The notes beneath the pieces were generated by a model. The model had not been told where the DNA came from. It saw nothing but the letters and a program-made list of their open reading frames with translations, and made no database searches. From contig JAWMQL010000002.1 of assembly GCA_033283165.1 (NCBI GenBank), positions 124,001 to 188,000 on the forward strand: a stretch of 64,000 nucleotides of DNA, read 5' to 3'. Positions 27,038-35,105 of this stretch are shown here, one piece after another. This DNA is from JAWMQL01 sp033283165. Lineage in GTDB: Bacteria; Pseudomonadota; Gammaproteobacteria; Pseudomonadales; Halieaceae. Numbering within the stretch: the first letter of the stretch is position 1; each line of letters opens with the position of its first letter. Made by a program: the position numbers and the translations under genes.

Positions 27038-28288
27038 CTAGCCGTCGCGGAAGGTGGCGTTGACCTCCTGTTGCTCGGTGTACCGACGCAGTTCGTGTCG
27101 TCCCACCACCATGCGGTGCACCTCGTCCGGGCCGTCCGCGAGGCGCAGGGTCCGCTGGTGCATGTACATGGTCGCCAGTGGTGTATCCTGGGAAACGCCC
27201 AGGGCACCGAAAACCTGGATAGCCTGGTCGACGATGCGAATCGAGATATTCGGCACCGCGGTCTTGATCATCGATATCCAGACCCGCGCCTCCTTCGGAT
27301 CGGCGTGGTCCATCATCCAGGCGGTTTTCAGCGTCAACAGGCGCGCCTGCTCGATATCCATCCGGGCATTGGCAATGATATCCACATTGCCTCCCAGCCG
27401 TGCCAGCGGCTTGCCGAACGCGGTGCGCGATACCGCTCGCTCACACAGCAACTGCAGGGCTTTCTCGGCGGCGCCAATCGCCCGCATACAGTGATGGATG
27501 CGCCCGGGGCCGAGGCGTCCCTGTGATATCTCGAAACCGCGGCCAGGCCCGAGAATAATGTTTTCCACAGGCACCCTGACATCGGTGTAGCGCTGGTGCA
27601 TATGCCCGTGCGGCGCGTCGTCCATGCCGAACACGTGCATGGGCCGGAGATTCTCTACCCCGGGCGTATCCATGGGCACCAGAATCTGTGACTGCTGCAG
27701 GTGCTTCGGCGCATCCGGATCGGTTTTCACCATTACGATCATGATCTTGCAGCGCGGGTCGCCGGCGCCCGAAATGTAATGCTTCTCGCCGTTGATCACC
27801 CATTCATCGCCGTCCAGTACGGCCTCGGTGCAAATGTTGGTGGCATCGGAGGAAGCGACTTTCGGCTCGGTCATGGCATAGGCAGAACGGATCTCGCCGG
27901 CCAGCAGGGGCTCCAGCCACTGCTGTTTCTGTGCCTCGCTGCCGTATTTATGCAGCACCTCCATGTTGCCCGTGTCAGGCGCGGCGCAGTTGAACACCTC
28001 GGCCGCGATATGCGACTTGCCCATTTCCTCCGCCAGGTAGGCGTACTCGACCGTGTTCAGGCCGGAGCCTGACTCGCCATCGGTCAGGAAAAAATTCCAC
28101 AGGCCGCGCTCCCTCGCCCTGCTTTTCAAATCCTCCATGATCTCGGTTTGGCGCGGGGTGAACTGCCAGCGGTCGCCCACCGCGATCTCGGCCAGGTACT
28201 CTTCCTCCACCGGCGCGATTTCATTGGCTACAAATTCTTTGACCGCAGCCAGTAGCGGCGCCACGTTGGTACTGATTCCCAGATCCAT
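27038..28288 (-). CDS. Acyl-CoA dehydrogenase (ACAD10/11-like)
   Basis: 416 aa. FAD-dependent alpha,beta-dehydrogenation of an acyl-CoA. The middle domain has YAMTEPKVASSDATN, the helical C-terminal domain has FGKPLARLGGNVDIIANARMDIE, and the terminal region has QVFGALGVSQDTPLA and LRLADGPDEVHR, a pattern of the ACAD10/ACAD11 group. Members of that group accept long-chain or 4-hydroxy acyl-CoAs. It is the last gene of the operon that starts at 32376 and converges with the Rieske oxygenase gene. Confidence 0.92.
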   Translation of the reverse strand: MDLGISTNVAPLLAAVKEFVANEIAPVEEEYLAEIAVGDRWQFTPRQTEIMEDLKSRARERGLWNFFLTDGESGSGLNTVEYAYLAEEMGKSHIAAEVFNCAAPDTGNMEVLHKYGSEAQKQQWLEPLLAGEIRSAYAMTEPKVASSDATNICTEAVLDGDEWVINGEKHYISGAGDPRCKIMIVMVKTDPDAPKHLQQSQILVPMDTPGVENLRPMHVFGMDDAPHGHMHQRYTDVRVPVENIILGPGRGFEISQGRLGPGRIHHCMRAIGAAEKALQLLCERAVSRTAFGKPLARLGGNVDIIANARMDIEQARLLTLKTAWMMDHADPKEARVWISMIKTAVPNISIRIVDQAIQVFGALGVSQDTPLATMYMHQRTLRLADGPDEVHRMVVGRHELRRYTEQQEVNATFRDG

Positions 28289-28317
28289 GCTCGCGAGATC
28301 TCCTGCTGTCGACTAAA

Positions 28318-30042
28318 TCAGGCGCCGCGCGCGGCGGCCGCCAACTTTGCGCCGTACTCGGCTTTTAACTGACGCTTGAATATCTTTCCGGAGGCAATGC
28401 GGGGCAGAGCAGCATCCCGGAACCAGACCTGCACCGGCATCTTGAAGGCCGCCAGGTGTGGCTCCAGGAAGGCCAGTAATTCATCCTTGTCCAGGGTCTG
28501 GCCGGGACGCAGCACCACGGCGGCTCCCACCTGCTCTCCCAGTCGTTCCTCGGGCAGGCCGAATACAGCCACCTCGGCCACGGCGGGGTGCAGATGAATG
28601 GCGGCCTCCACCTCCAGGCAACTGATATTTTCGCCTCCGCGGATAATGATGTCCTTGATCCGGTCGACCACGTACAGAAAGCCGTCCTCGTCCAGGTAAC
28701 CGATGTCACCGGTGTGAAACCAGCCGTCTACGAAAGCCTCTGCGGTGGCTTCCGGCTTGTTCCAGTAACCGCGCACGTTGGCAGGCGACTTGATACAGAC
28801 TTCGCCCCGCTCTCCCGCGGGCAGCGACTGACCCTTCTCATCGACAATCTGCAGTTCGGTGACGGCCGGGACTACCCGGCCGGCGCTGCCCGGGCGGGCG
28901 CGATACAGGTCGCCGGCATTGACGGTCCCGAGGGCATTGGTTTCGGTCAGGCCATAACCGATGCCGGGGCTGGACCTCGAGAAGGTCTTATCCAGCTTGC
29001 CCACCTGGTCCGGCGGGCGAGCCGCCCCGCCGGCCATGATCTCCGCCAGCGAGGAGATATCGCGATCACTGGCTGCCGCCGCGGCCTGCAACTCGGCCGA
29101 CATGGTGGGCACGCCATTGAACCAGGTAATCCGCTCCGCCTCGATCAGGCGCAACGCCTCCTGGGCGTCCCAGCGATCCATAATCACCAGTTTGCGACCG
29201 ATGGGAATCGACATCATCAACACCGAGTGGCTGGCGGTGCAGTGAAACAGGGGAATGGTCAACAGACCGGCCGGCTGGAGCGACGGGTCGCCGCCAGTCC
29301 CGCCATCCGCGGCTTTTTGCGCCAGCCCCATCAGCATCCAGCTGTACAGGGTCGCCAGTATCGCCCGGTGACTGGACACAGCGCCCTTGGGATGGCCGGT
29401 GGAGCCGGAGGTGTACATGATGGTGGCATCGTCATCCGGGGCCACCGTTACGGCGGGCATCGGGGCGCCGGCGTGGGCCTCGACCAGGGCGCCTGCAGCC
29501 GTCAGGGGCATGTCCACCTCCGGCGGCTCGCCAATGGCGATGGCCCGCAGGTCGTACTTCGACGCGATGGGCGCCAGCCGCTGCAGGCGCTTGCCGTCGG
29601 CAAACACCACGCTGGCGCCACAGTCTGCGATCCCGTAGTCAAGTTCCTCGCTGGTCCACCAGGCATTCATGGGCACCGCCACCGCACCGATGCTGACGGC
29701 GGCGATCAGCGCCATGATCCACTCCGGGTTGTTGGCGCTCAGGATCGCAATCCGGTCTCCCGGGAGGACACCGAAATCCTCGATGAGGGCAGCGGCCAGG
29801 GCGGCGCTGCGGTGATAGGTATCCGCAAAGCTGTAGCGCGTGTCGCGATGCACCAGGAAATCCTTGTCCCCATGCCCCTGCATCGCGGCGAAATACGCGC
29901 CCAGGTTGGCCGGCGCCGCGGCGTAATTCCGGTACTCGACCCCGGCAATCCGCACCCGGTCGAGGGCGAAAGGCTGCCCCGGGGCGGTGAGGTCTGCCAG
30001 GGTCTGATTATATTTTTCGATATCCATACTTCCCGCGGCCAC
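28318..30042 (-). CDS. AMP-forming acyl-CoA synthetase
   Basis: 574 aa. It activates a carboxylic acid to its CoA ester through an acyl-adenylate. The P-loop is YTSGSTGHPKGAVSS, the A5 region GYGLTETNALGT, and the C-terminal motif DRIKDIIIRGGENISCLEVE with a final Lys in LPRIASGKIFKRQLK, so the enzyme looks complete. The start is uncertain: GTG 30042 or ATG 30027 (MDIEKYNQ). It lies six bases after the neighbouring acyl-CoA dehydrogenase and is co-transcribed with three dehydrogenases. Confidence 0.93.
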   Translation of the reverse strand: MAAGSMDIEKYNQTLADLTAPGQPFALDRVRIAGVEYRNYAAAPANLGAYFAAMQGHGDKDFLVHRDTRYSFADTYHRSAALAAALIEDFGVLPGDRIAILSANNPEWIMALIAAVSIGAVAVPMNAWWTSEELDYGIADCGASVVFADGKRLQRLAPIASKYDLRAIAIGEPPEVDMPLTAAGALVEAHAGAPMPAVTVAPDDDATIMYTSGSTGHPKGAVSSHRAILATLYSWMLMGLAQKAADGGTGGDPSLQPAGLLTIPLFHCTASHSVLMMSIPIGRKLVIMDRWDAQEALRLIEAERITWFNGVPTMSAELQAAAAASDRDISSLAEIMAGGAARPPDQVGKLDKTFSRSSPGIGYGLTETNALGTVNAGDLYRARPGSAGRVVPAVTELQIVDEKGQSLPAGERGEVCIKSPANVRGYWNKPEATAEAFVDGWFHTGDIGYLDEDGFLYVVDRIKDIIIRGGENISCLEVEAAIHLHPAVAEVAVFGLPEERLGEQVGAAVVLRPGQTLDKDELLAFLEPHLAAFKMPVQVWFRDAALPRIASGKIFKRQLKAEYGAKLAAAARGA

Positions 30043-30048
30043 CAGGGG

Positions 30049-31182
30049 TTAAAAGCCACTCAGCCGGGCGAACCGGTCCAGATGATAGTTGTAGTCGCCA
30101 AACGTGTGCTGCGCCACCCGCGCCCGCTTGATGAAAAAACCGATCTCGCACTCGTCGGTCATACCGATACCGCCGTGCATCTGGATCGCTTCATTGGTCG
30201 CCCGCTGGGCGACCTCGCACAACTTGGCCTTGGCGGCGCTGGCGAGCAACGGCAACTGGTCGCTGTCGTCATCGATAGCCTGCAGCGCCTGCAGCACGAC
30301 CGAGCGCGCCAGTTCCAGTTCCGCGTACAGTTCCGCGGCGCGGTGCTGCAGACCCTGGTAGGAGCCGATCACCCGGCCGAACTGCTTGCGCTCCTTCAGG
30401 TAGGCAACGGTGCGGTCGAAAGCCTCGCTGGCCAGTCCCAGCAATTCTGCCGCGAGACCGATATTGGCAATGTCCAGTGTCTGTGACAGGCCCTGCCAGG
30501 CCTCGCCCTCGGCACCCAGCCGCGCCGCCTCAGACACGGTAACCGCCTCCAGGTGCAGAGCCCCGACGCTGCGCGCGTCCACCAGTGAACGCGGCTCCAC
30601 GACCAACCCGGAACTGCCTGCCTCCACCAGCAGGGCGGTCAGGCCCGCCTCACTGCCAGGCTCCCCGGCACTGCGCGCGATAATCACAAAGGCATCCGCC
30701 TCAGCCGCATCCAGTACCATGAGTTTGTCGCCGCTGAGGCGGTAGCCATCACCCGTGGACTCCGCAGCCAGGGAATTGGCGGCCGGATCGTGGTGTGCGC
30801 CCTCCTGCAGGGCCAGGCTGACGATCTTTTCCCCCGCGGCAATTCCCGGCAGCCACTGCTGCTTCTGGCTCTCGCTGCCCAGGCTGTTGATCAGGGTGGC
30901 CGCCACCAGGGCGCTGGATTGCAGGGGCGCCGCCGACAGGTTGCGCCCCATCTGTTCCAGTACCAGCCCGAGGCCGGTGTAGCCGTAGCCCAGGCCGCCG
31001 TGGGCTTCCGGGATGGCGATACCGGCCCAGCCCATCTCCGCCATTTCCCGCCACAGGGCCGGGTCAAATCCGCCGCCCGCATCGCGCAGCGCGCGTTGAT
31101 GGGATACGGTCGCCTTCTCCGCCAGGAATCCGGCGGCGCTGTCCCTGAGCATGATCTGCTCTTCATTCAATACCAGTGCCAT
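30049..31182 (-). CDS. Acyl-CoA dehydrogenase, probable non-catalytic partner subunit
   Basis: 377 aa. The acyl-CoA dehydrogenase fold is clear (AIPEAHGGLGYGYTGLGLVLEQMG, QFGRVIGSYQGLQHRAAELYAELE, AIQMHGGIGMTDECEIG). The C-terminal region YNYHLDRFARLSGF has no EGT-type motif, where many family members carry the catalytic Glu. In heteromeric enzymes such as mycobacterial ChsE pairs, one subunit lacks the base. It lies 12 bases after another dehydrogenase that has EGGTTEIQ, so the two probably form one complex. Confidence 0.88.
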   Translation of the reverse strand: MALVLNEEQIMLRDSAAGFLAEKATVSHQRALRDAGGGFDPALWREMAEMGWAGIAIPEAHGGLGYGYTGLGLVLEQMGRNLSAAPLQSSALVAATLINSLGSESQKQQWLPGIAAGEKIVSLALQEGAHHDPAANSLAAESTGDGYRLSGDKLMVLDAAEADAFVIIARSAGEPGSEAGLTALLVEAGSSGLVVEPRSLVDARSVGALHLEAVTVSEAARLGAEGEAWQGLSQTLDIANIGLAAELLGLASEAFDRTVAYLKERKQFGRVIGSYQGLQHRAAELYAELELARSVVLQALQAIDDDSDQLPLLASAAKAKLCEVAQRATNEAIQMHGGIGMTDECEIGFFIKRARVAQHTFGDYNYHLDRFARLSGF

Positions 31183-31194
31183 GGTCGCGCCTCC

Positions 31195-32376
31195 TTATTC
31201 GTCCGGCAGGCCGAGCACGCGCTTGGCCACAATATTCAGTTGGATTTCGGTTGTACCGCCCTCGATGGAATTCCCCTTGGAACGGAGCCAGTCGCGACAA
31301 ACCACACCGCCCCGGTACTCCTCACCGTCCCAGCCAAGGGCACTTTCGCCGCCTACCGCCAGGTTCAGTTCGTTGCGGCGCTTGTTCAGCTCGGTACCGT
31401 AGTACTTGAAAATCGAGGAGGCCGGGCCCAGTCCCTGCCCCGCCTTCACCTCGTCGCCGATCCGGGTCATGGTCGCGCCGAAAGCCATGGCGTCGAGCTG
31501 GTAGCGGGCGATGTCCTGGCGCAGGATGCCGTTGCGCAGGCGCCCCTCGCTGTCAGCACCCAGCGTTTCCACCGCGGTTTCCCCCAGGGATTTCCGCGGT
31601 GCGGCGCCGAAGCCGGAGATCATTTCCCGCTCGTGAGTCAGCAGGTACTTGGCGATGGTCCAGCCCTTGCCGGCCTCGCCCACCAGGTTGTGTTTTTCCG
31701 CCCGGGCATCGTCAAAAAAGGTTTCGCAGAACGGCGACGAGCCGGAGATCAGCTTGATGGGCCGTGCCGTCACCCCCGGCTGGTCCATATCGAACAGCAG
31801 GAACGAGATGCCTTCGTGTTTGCTGCCGCTGCTGTCGGTACGCACCAGGCAGAAAATCCAGTCGGATTTGTCGGCGTAGGAGGTCCAGACCTTCTGGCCG
31901 TTCACCAGATAGTGATCGCCCTTGTCCTCGGCCCGCGTTTGCAGGCTGGCCAGGTCGGAACCGGCGTTCGGTTCAGAGTAGCCCTGGCACCAGCGAACCT
32001 CGCCGCGGCAGATTTTTGGCAGGTGCTCGCGCTTCTGCTCTTCGTTGCCGAACTTGAGCAGCGCCGGACCCAGCATGGAAATACCGAAACTCCACAGGGG
32101 CGGACGGGCATTGATACGAGACATCTCCTGCTGCAGGACTTTCACCTGCTCGTCGTCCAGCCCGCCGCCGCCGTATTCCCGGGGCCAGTGCGGTACGGTC
32201 CAGCCACGCCCGGCCATGCGCTCGCACCAGATGGGTTCGTCCGGGTGGTGGATTTCCGGGTTGCGCCCCCCCATGAAGATGTCATCCATGCCCTTGGCCG
32301 GGATGCGCATGGACTCGGGACAGTTCTCCTCCAGCCAGGCGCGGGTTTCCTGGCGGAATGTTTCCAGATCACTCAC
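31195..32376 (-). CDS. Acyl-CoA dehydrogenase, probable catalytic partner subunit
   Basis: 393 aa. Typical elements are QGYSEPNAGSDLASLQTRA, WTSYADKSDWIFCLVRT, and near the C-terminus NSIEGGTTEIQLNIVAKRVLGLP, whose Glu is the expected catalytic base. The C-terminal form resembles steroid- and branched-acid dehydrogenases of the FadE type. It is the first gene of the operon; its ATG is about 30 bases downstream of the predicted start point of a promoter with the CATACAGTATG operator. Partner of the next gene by context. Confidence 0.92.
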   Translation of the reverse strand: MSDLETFRQETRAWLEENCPESMRIPAKGMDDIFMGGRNPEIHHPDEPIWCERMAGRGWTVPHWPREYGGGGLDDEQVKVLQQEMSRINARPPLWSFGISMLGPALLKFGNEEQKREHLPKICRGEVRWCQGYSEPNAGSDLASLQTRAEDKGDHYLVNGQKVWTSYADKSDWIFCLVRTDSSGSKHEGISFLLFDMDQPGVTARPIKLISGSSPFCETFFDDARAEKHNLVGEAGKGWTIAKYLLTHEREMISGFGAAPRKSLGETAVETLGADSEGRLRNGILRQDIARYQLDAMAFGATMTRIGDEVKAGQGLGPASSIFKYYGTELNKRRNELNLAVGGESALGWDGEEYRGGVVCRDWLRSKGNSIEGGTTEIQLNIVAKRVLGLPDE

Positions 32377-32409
32377 TGTAGGTTCCTCTCGATCAGCTAT
32401 CGCGACGGT

Positions 32410-32443
32410 ATTTGAACATACAGTATGTTTTTTAATCTCTCAA
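32410..32443 (-). promoter_or_regulatory. Promoter with AACATACAGTATGTT operator, copy 2 (dehydrogenase operon)
   Basis: On the minus strand TTGAGA (32438-32443) and TATGTT (32415-32420) are 17 bases apart. The 15-bp perfect palindrome AACATAC-A-GTATGTT (32415-32429) covers the -10. Hexamer positions, spacing and flanks (ACTTGA before the -35) match copy 1 at 25700. Confidence 0.78.
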
Positions 32444-32453
32444 GTATTATCTT

Positions 32454-32512
32454 ATTTCGGGGACAGTTCACTTTATTTCTCGTAGAAGAATAAAGTGAAC
32501 TGTCCCCGAAAT
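32454..32512. repeat. REPIN-like perfect inverted repeat, copy 1
   Basis: Two 24-bp arms (32454-32477 and 32489-32512) are exact reverse complements around an 11-base loop; the outer part reads ATTTCGGGGACAGTTCACTT. Elements of this GGGGACAG type are known in many proteobacteria as non-autonomous repeats thought to be moved by IS200-like REP-associated transposases. It abuts the terminator of the TonB receptor gene and lies 10 bases from the dehydrogenase promoter. Confidence 0.85.
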
Positions 32513-32540
32513 AGAAAAGGCCCCGGCAGGGGCCTTTGGA
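32513..32540 (-). terminator. Intrinsic terminator of the TonB receptor gene
   Basis: A 9-bp stem AAAGGCCCC / GGGGCCTTT with a 4-base loop (32516-32537) is followed on the minus strand by TTTTC. It begins 20 bases after the receptor stop codon. The REPIN-like element starts directly after its T-run. Confidence 0.85.
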
Positions 32541-32558
32541 TGATCGCGAGTGGAGCGC

Positions 32559-34793
32559 TCAGAAGTCCAGCCGCAGGTCCACACCGTAGGTGCGCGGCCG
32601 GTTGAACTGGTGCCCCAGTGCGGACAGGTTGTATACCTCTTCCTCCTCATCAGTGAGGTTCCTGCCCCACACTGCCAGGGTCACGAAGGTCCCGCCCAGG
32701 GGAATATTGGACCAGGCTGCGCGGGCACCCAACAATCCGAGCGAGTCCACCGGCAGGCCCTGGCCCGGCTGGGAGAATAACTCGTCACGCCAGTTGTAGT
32801 TGAGGTGCAGGTCGATCATCGAGCCGCCGGACAGGGCGATATTGTGGTCCAGGGACAGGTTATAGGCGTTCTCCGGCGCGAAGGCGATGAAGGTACTATC
32901 GGAGATATCCACCCCGCGCAGGTCCACCGCACTGGCGGGCGGGCCACCGAGCAGGAAACTGGTGTCGGGCACGATCACATCATTGAGTTCCCAGTCCAGG
33001 TAGGAATAGTTGAAGGTGACAGTGGTACTGTCACCCAGGGCGCCGATGATATCCAGCTCTACCCCATCGATCTGCGCCTCACCGGCGTTCACGTTCTCCA
33101 CGTAGGACGCGAACTGGGGCGGCTGGCCGGAGATGGTCAGCAACAGGTCATCGTAGTCGGTGCGGAAGACCGCCGCATTGACCCGCAGGCGGCTGTTCAG
33201 CAGTTCCGACTTCAGACCCAACTCGTAACTGGTGCTCTCCTCCTCGTCGAAGGTCTGGCTGAAATCGAGGGTCCGCTCGCCCGAGCCCCCGGCACGATAG
33301 CCGGTGGCAACCCGGGCGTAGCCGGTCACGTCGTCGCTGAACGCGAAGTCCACCGACACGGTGTAGTCGGTGCGGTCGTAATCCAGGTCGTTGGCACCGG
33401 GCGGGAACTGGATGGTCGGGTTGAGGGGATCGAAACCGCGCACCGCCTCCCGTTCGTCCTCGGTGTAGCGGATACCGCCGGTGAACGACAGGCGCTGATC
33501 CAGCATCTGCGGGGTAAAGGTCAACTGCGCAAACACCGCCTGGGAGTTCAGGTCCGTCTCGATGGTGTGGGTGCCGAGGTTGTTGCCGCCAACGGGGACG
33601 CCCACCTCGGACAGGGGCAATTGCAGCGCATCGAACACCTGGCTGACGCCGTTGGTGTACTGCTCCTCGGCCTTGTCTCCTTCCTCGTCGAAGTAGTACA
33701 GACCGACGATGTAATCCAGTCGGTCGTCCAGGCCGGTACCCAGCAACTGGAACTCCTGGCTGAAGGCCTCTGTCTTCCAGGTCAGGTCGGTGGCGAAAAA
33801 CAGGGTGTCTGACCAGTTCTGCACCGAGCGCTCTTCCATCTCCCGGTACCCGGTGATGGACTTGAAGGTCAGGTTGTCGCTGATATTCCAGCTGATGGTC
33901 AGGTTGTGACCCCAGTGCTCCACATCACTCTCCGGCAGTACGTACCGGTAGGGCTGGTTGCCCAGGAACAGGTGGCTGGTTTTTTCCTGGCGATCGCTGG
34001 CATCGGCCTGGAAATAGGGCGATGTGGTATCCGCCTCTGAGTAATCGTAGGCGTAATCCAGGGTCAGGCTGTCGAGGATATCCCAGGCCACGGCCAGGCG
34101 ATAACCTTCCTGATCGTTCTGGTAGAAGTCCTCTGAGGGCTGCCCGATGACCGGGTTGGGCCCGCGGTTCTCGACCCAGCCATCGACAGACGAGCTGTGA
34201 TAGCTGAACTTGGTCCGCAGGCGTTCGTCGATGGGCACATCCGCAGTCAGTCCCGCATGCCAGTAGCCGTAATTGCCGGCTCCGGCTTCCACCCGGGCCT
34301 GGAATTCCTCCGCGGGCATCTTGGTGATCAGGCTGATGGCGCCGGCGGAAGAATTGCGCCCGAACAGGGTGCCCTGGGGACCGCGCAGGATTTCGACCCG
34401 CTCCAGGTCCAGCAGATTGAGGGTGGCACCGGACGTACGGGCCACGTAGACGCCGTCTATGTAAAGCCCCACCGGGTTGTCGATCGTCAGAGTCTGGGAA
34501 TCGGTGTTACCGAAGCCACGCAGGAACAGGGAAATGTTGCTGGTGGAGGTGGGAAAATCATAGGCCTGCAGGCTGGGCGCCTGGATCGCCAGGTCGGTAA
34601 GGCTGTCGATACCCTGGTTCTCCAGCATGTTCTCGGTGAAAGCCGCCACCGACAGGGGCGCCTCCTGCAGGGACTCGGCCCGTTTCTGGGCGGTGACCAC
34701 CACCTCTTCCAATTGAGCCTGAGCCTGCCCGGCCCCGAACCCGGCCAGTAGCAGGGCCGCGGGCAGTGCCTTGCGCGTGCATTGAATCGCCAT
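32559..34793 (-). CDS. TonB-dependent outer-membrane receptor
   Basis: 744 aa. Signal peptide (ALPAALLLAGFGAGQAQA), TonB-box-like LEEVVVTAQKR, plug domain with DNPVGLYIDGVYVART and EILRGPQGTLFGRNSSAGAI, then a 22-strand barrel ending in Phe (LRLDF). The energy for uptake comes from TonB-ExbBD. It belongs to the large CirA/FyuA-like group with a QKR box common in marine Gammaproteobacteria. Proximity to the acyl-CoA operon suggests uptake of its hydrophobic substrate, but this is inferred. ATG 34793 has GAGGAAAA eight bases upstream. Confidence 0.93.
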   Translation of the reverse strand: MAIQCTRKALPAALLLAGFGAGQAQAQLEEVVVTAQKRAESLQEAPLSVAAFTENMLENQGIDSLTDLAIQAPSLQAYDFPTSTSNISLFLRGFGNTDSQTLTIDNPVGLYIDGVYVARTSGATLNLLDLERVEILRGPQGTLFGRNSSAGAISLITKMPAEEFQARVEAGAGNYGYWHAGLTADVPIDERLRTKFSYHSSSVDGWVENRGPNPVIGQPSEDFYQNDQEGYRLAVAWDILDSLTLDYAYDYSEADTTSPYFQADASDRQEKTSHLFLGNQPYRYVLPESDVEHWGHNLTISWNISDNLTFKSITGYREMEERSVQNWSDTLFFATDLTWKTEAFSQEFQLLGTGLDDRLDYIVGLYYFDEEGDKAEEQYTNGVSQVFDALQLPLSEVGVPVGGNNLGTHTIETDLNSQAVFAQLTFTPQMLDQRLSFTGGIRYTEDEREAVRGFDPLNPTIQFPPGANDLDYDRTDYTVSVDFAFSDDVTGYARVATGYRAGGSGERTLDFSQTFDEEESTSYELGLKSELLNSRLRVNAAVFRTDYDDLLLTISGQPPQFASYVENVNAGEAQIDGVELDIIGALGDSTTVTFNYSYLDWELNDVIVPDTSFLLGGPPASAVDLRGVDISDSTFIAFAPENAYNLSLDHNIALSGGSMIDLHLNYNWRDELFSQPGQGLPVDSLGLLGARAAWSNIPLGGTFVTLAVWGRNLTDEEEEVYNLSALGHQFNRPRTYGVDLRLDF

Positions 34794-35105
34794 GATGTTT
34801 TCCTCTTGTTGTGCCTGGCTTGATACCCCTACTCCTGCCATCTGGCAGGTAAGTTGCGTCACTATACGAAAAGACCTTAAAACTGTTGTGTGAACTATTT
34901 ACGAGCAGAGATTTTGCAAAATATTTTCCGCTGTTTTTCAGACAGTTAATTATTGCCACCTGAGCCAGGGCTGGTCCGGGTGGGGGGCAGTCAGTAAAGG
35001 TTGTTAAACCTCTGCCGCGAGGTACTGCGACAACATGCCGCAGGCCAGCTCGGGCTACCTTCTCTATACTCGCCGCGTCGAGCTACGGAGGGGGCGACGC
35101 ACACC
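34794..35105. other. Intergenic region between divergent TonB receptor genes
   Basis: 312 bases. The half next to the minus-strand gene is AT-rich, with a TATAGT -10 candidate but no good -35. The half next to the plus-strand gene is GC-rich and ends in GGAGGGGG before the ATG. No gene, terminator or clear operator is supported. Confidence 0.4.
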
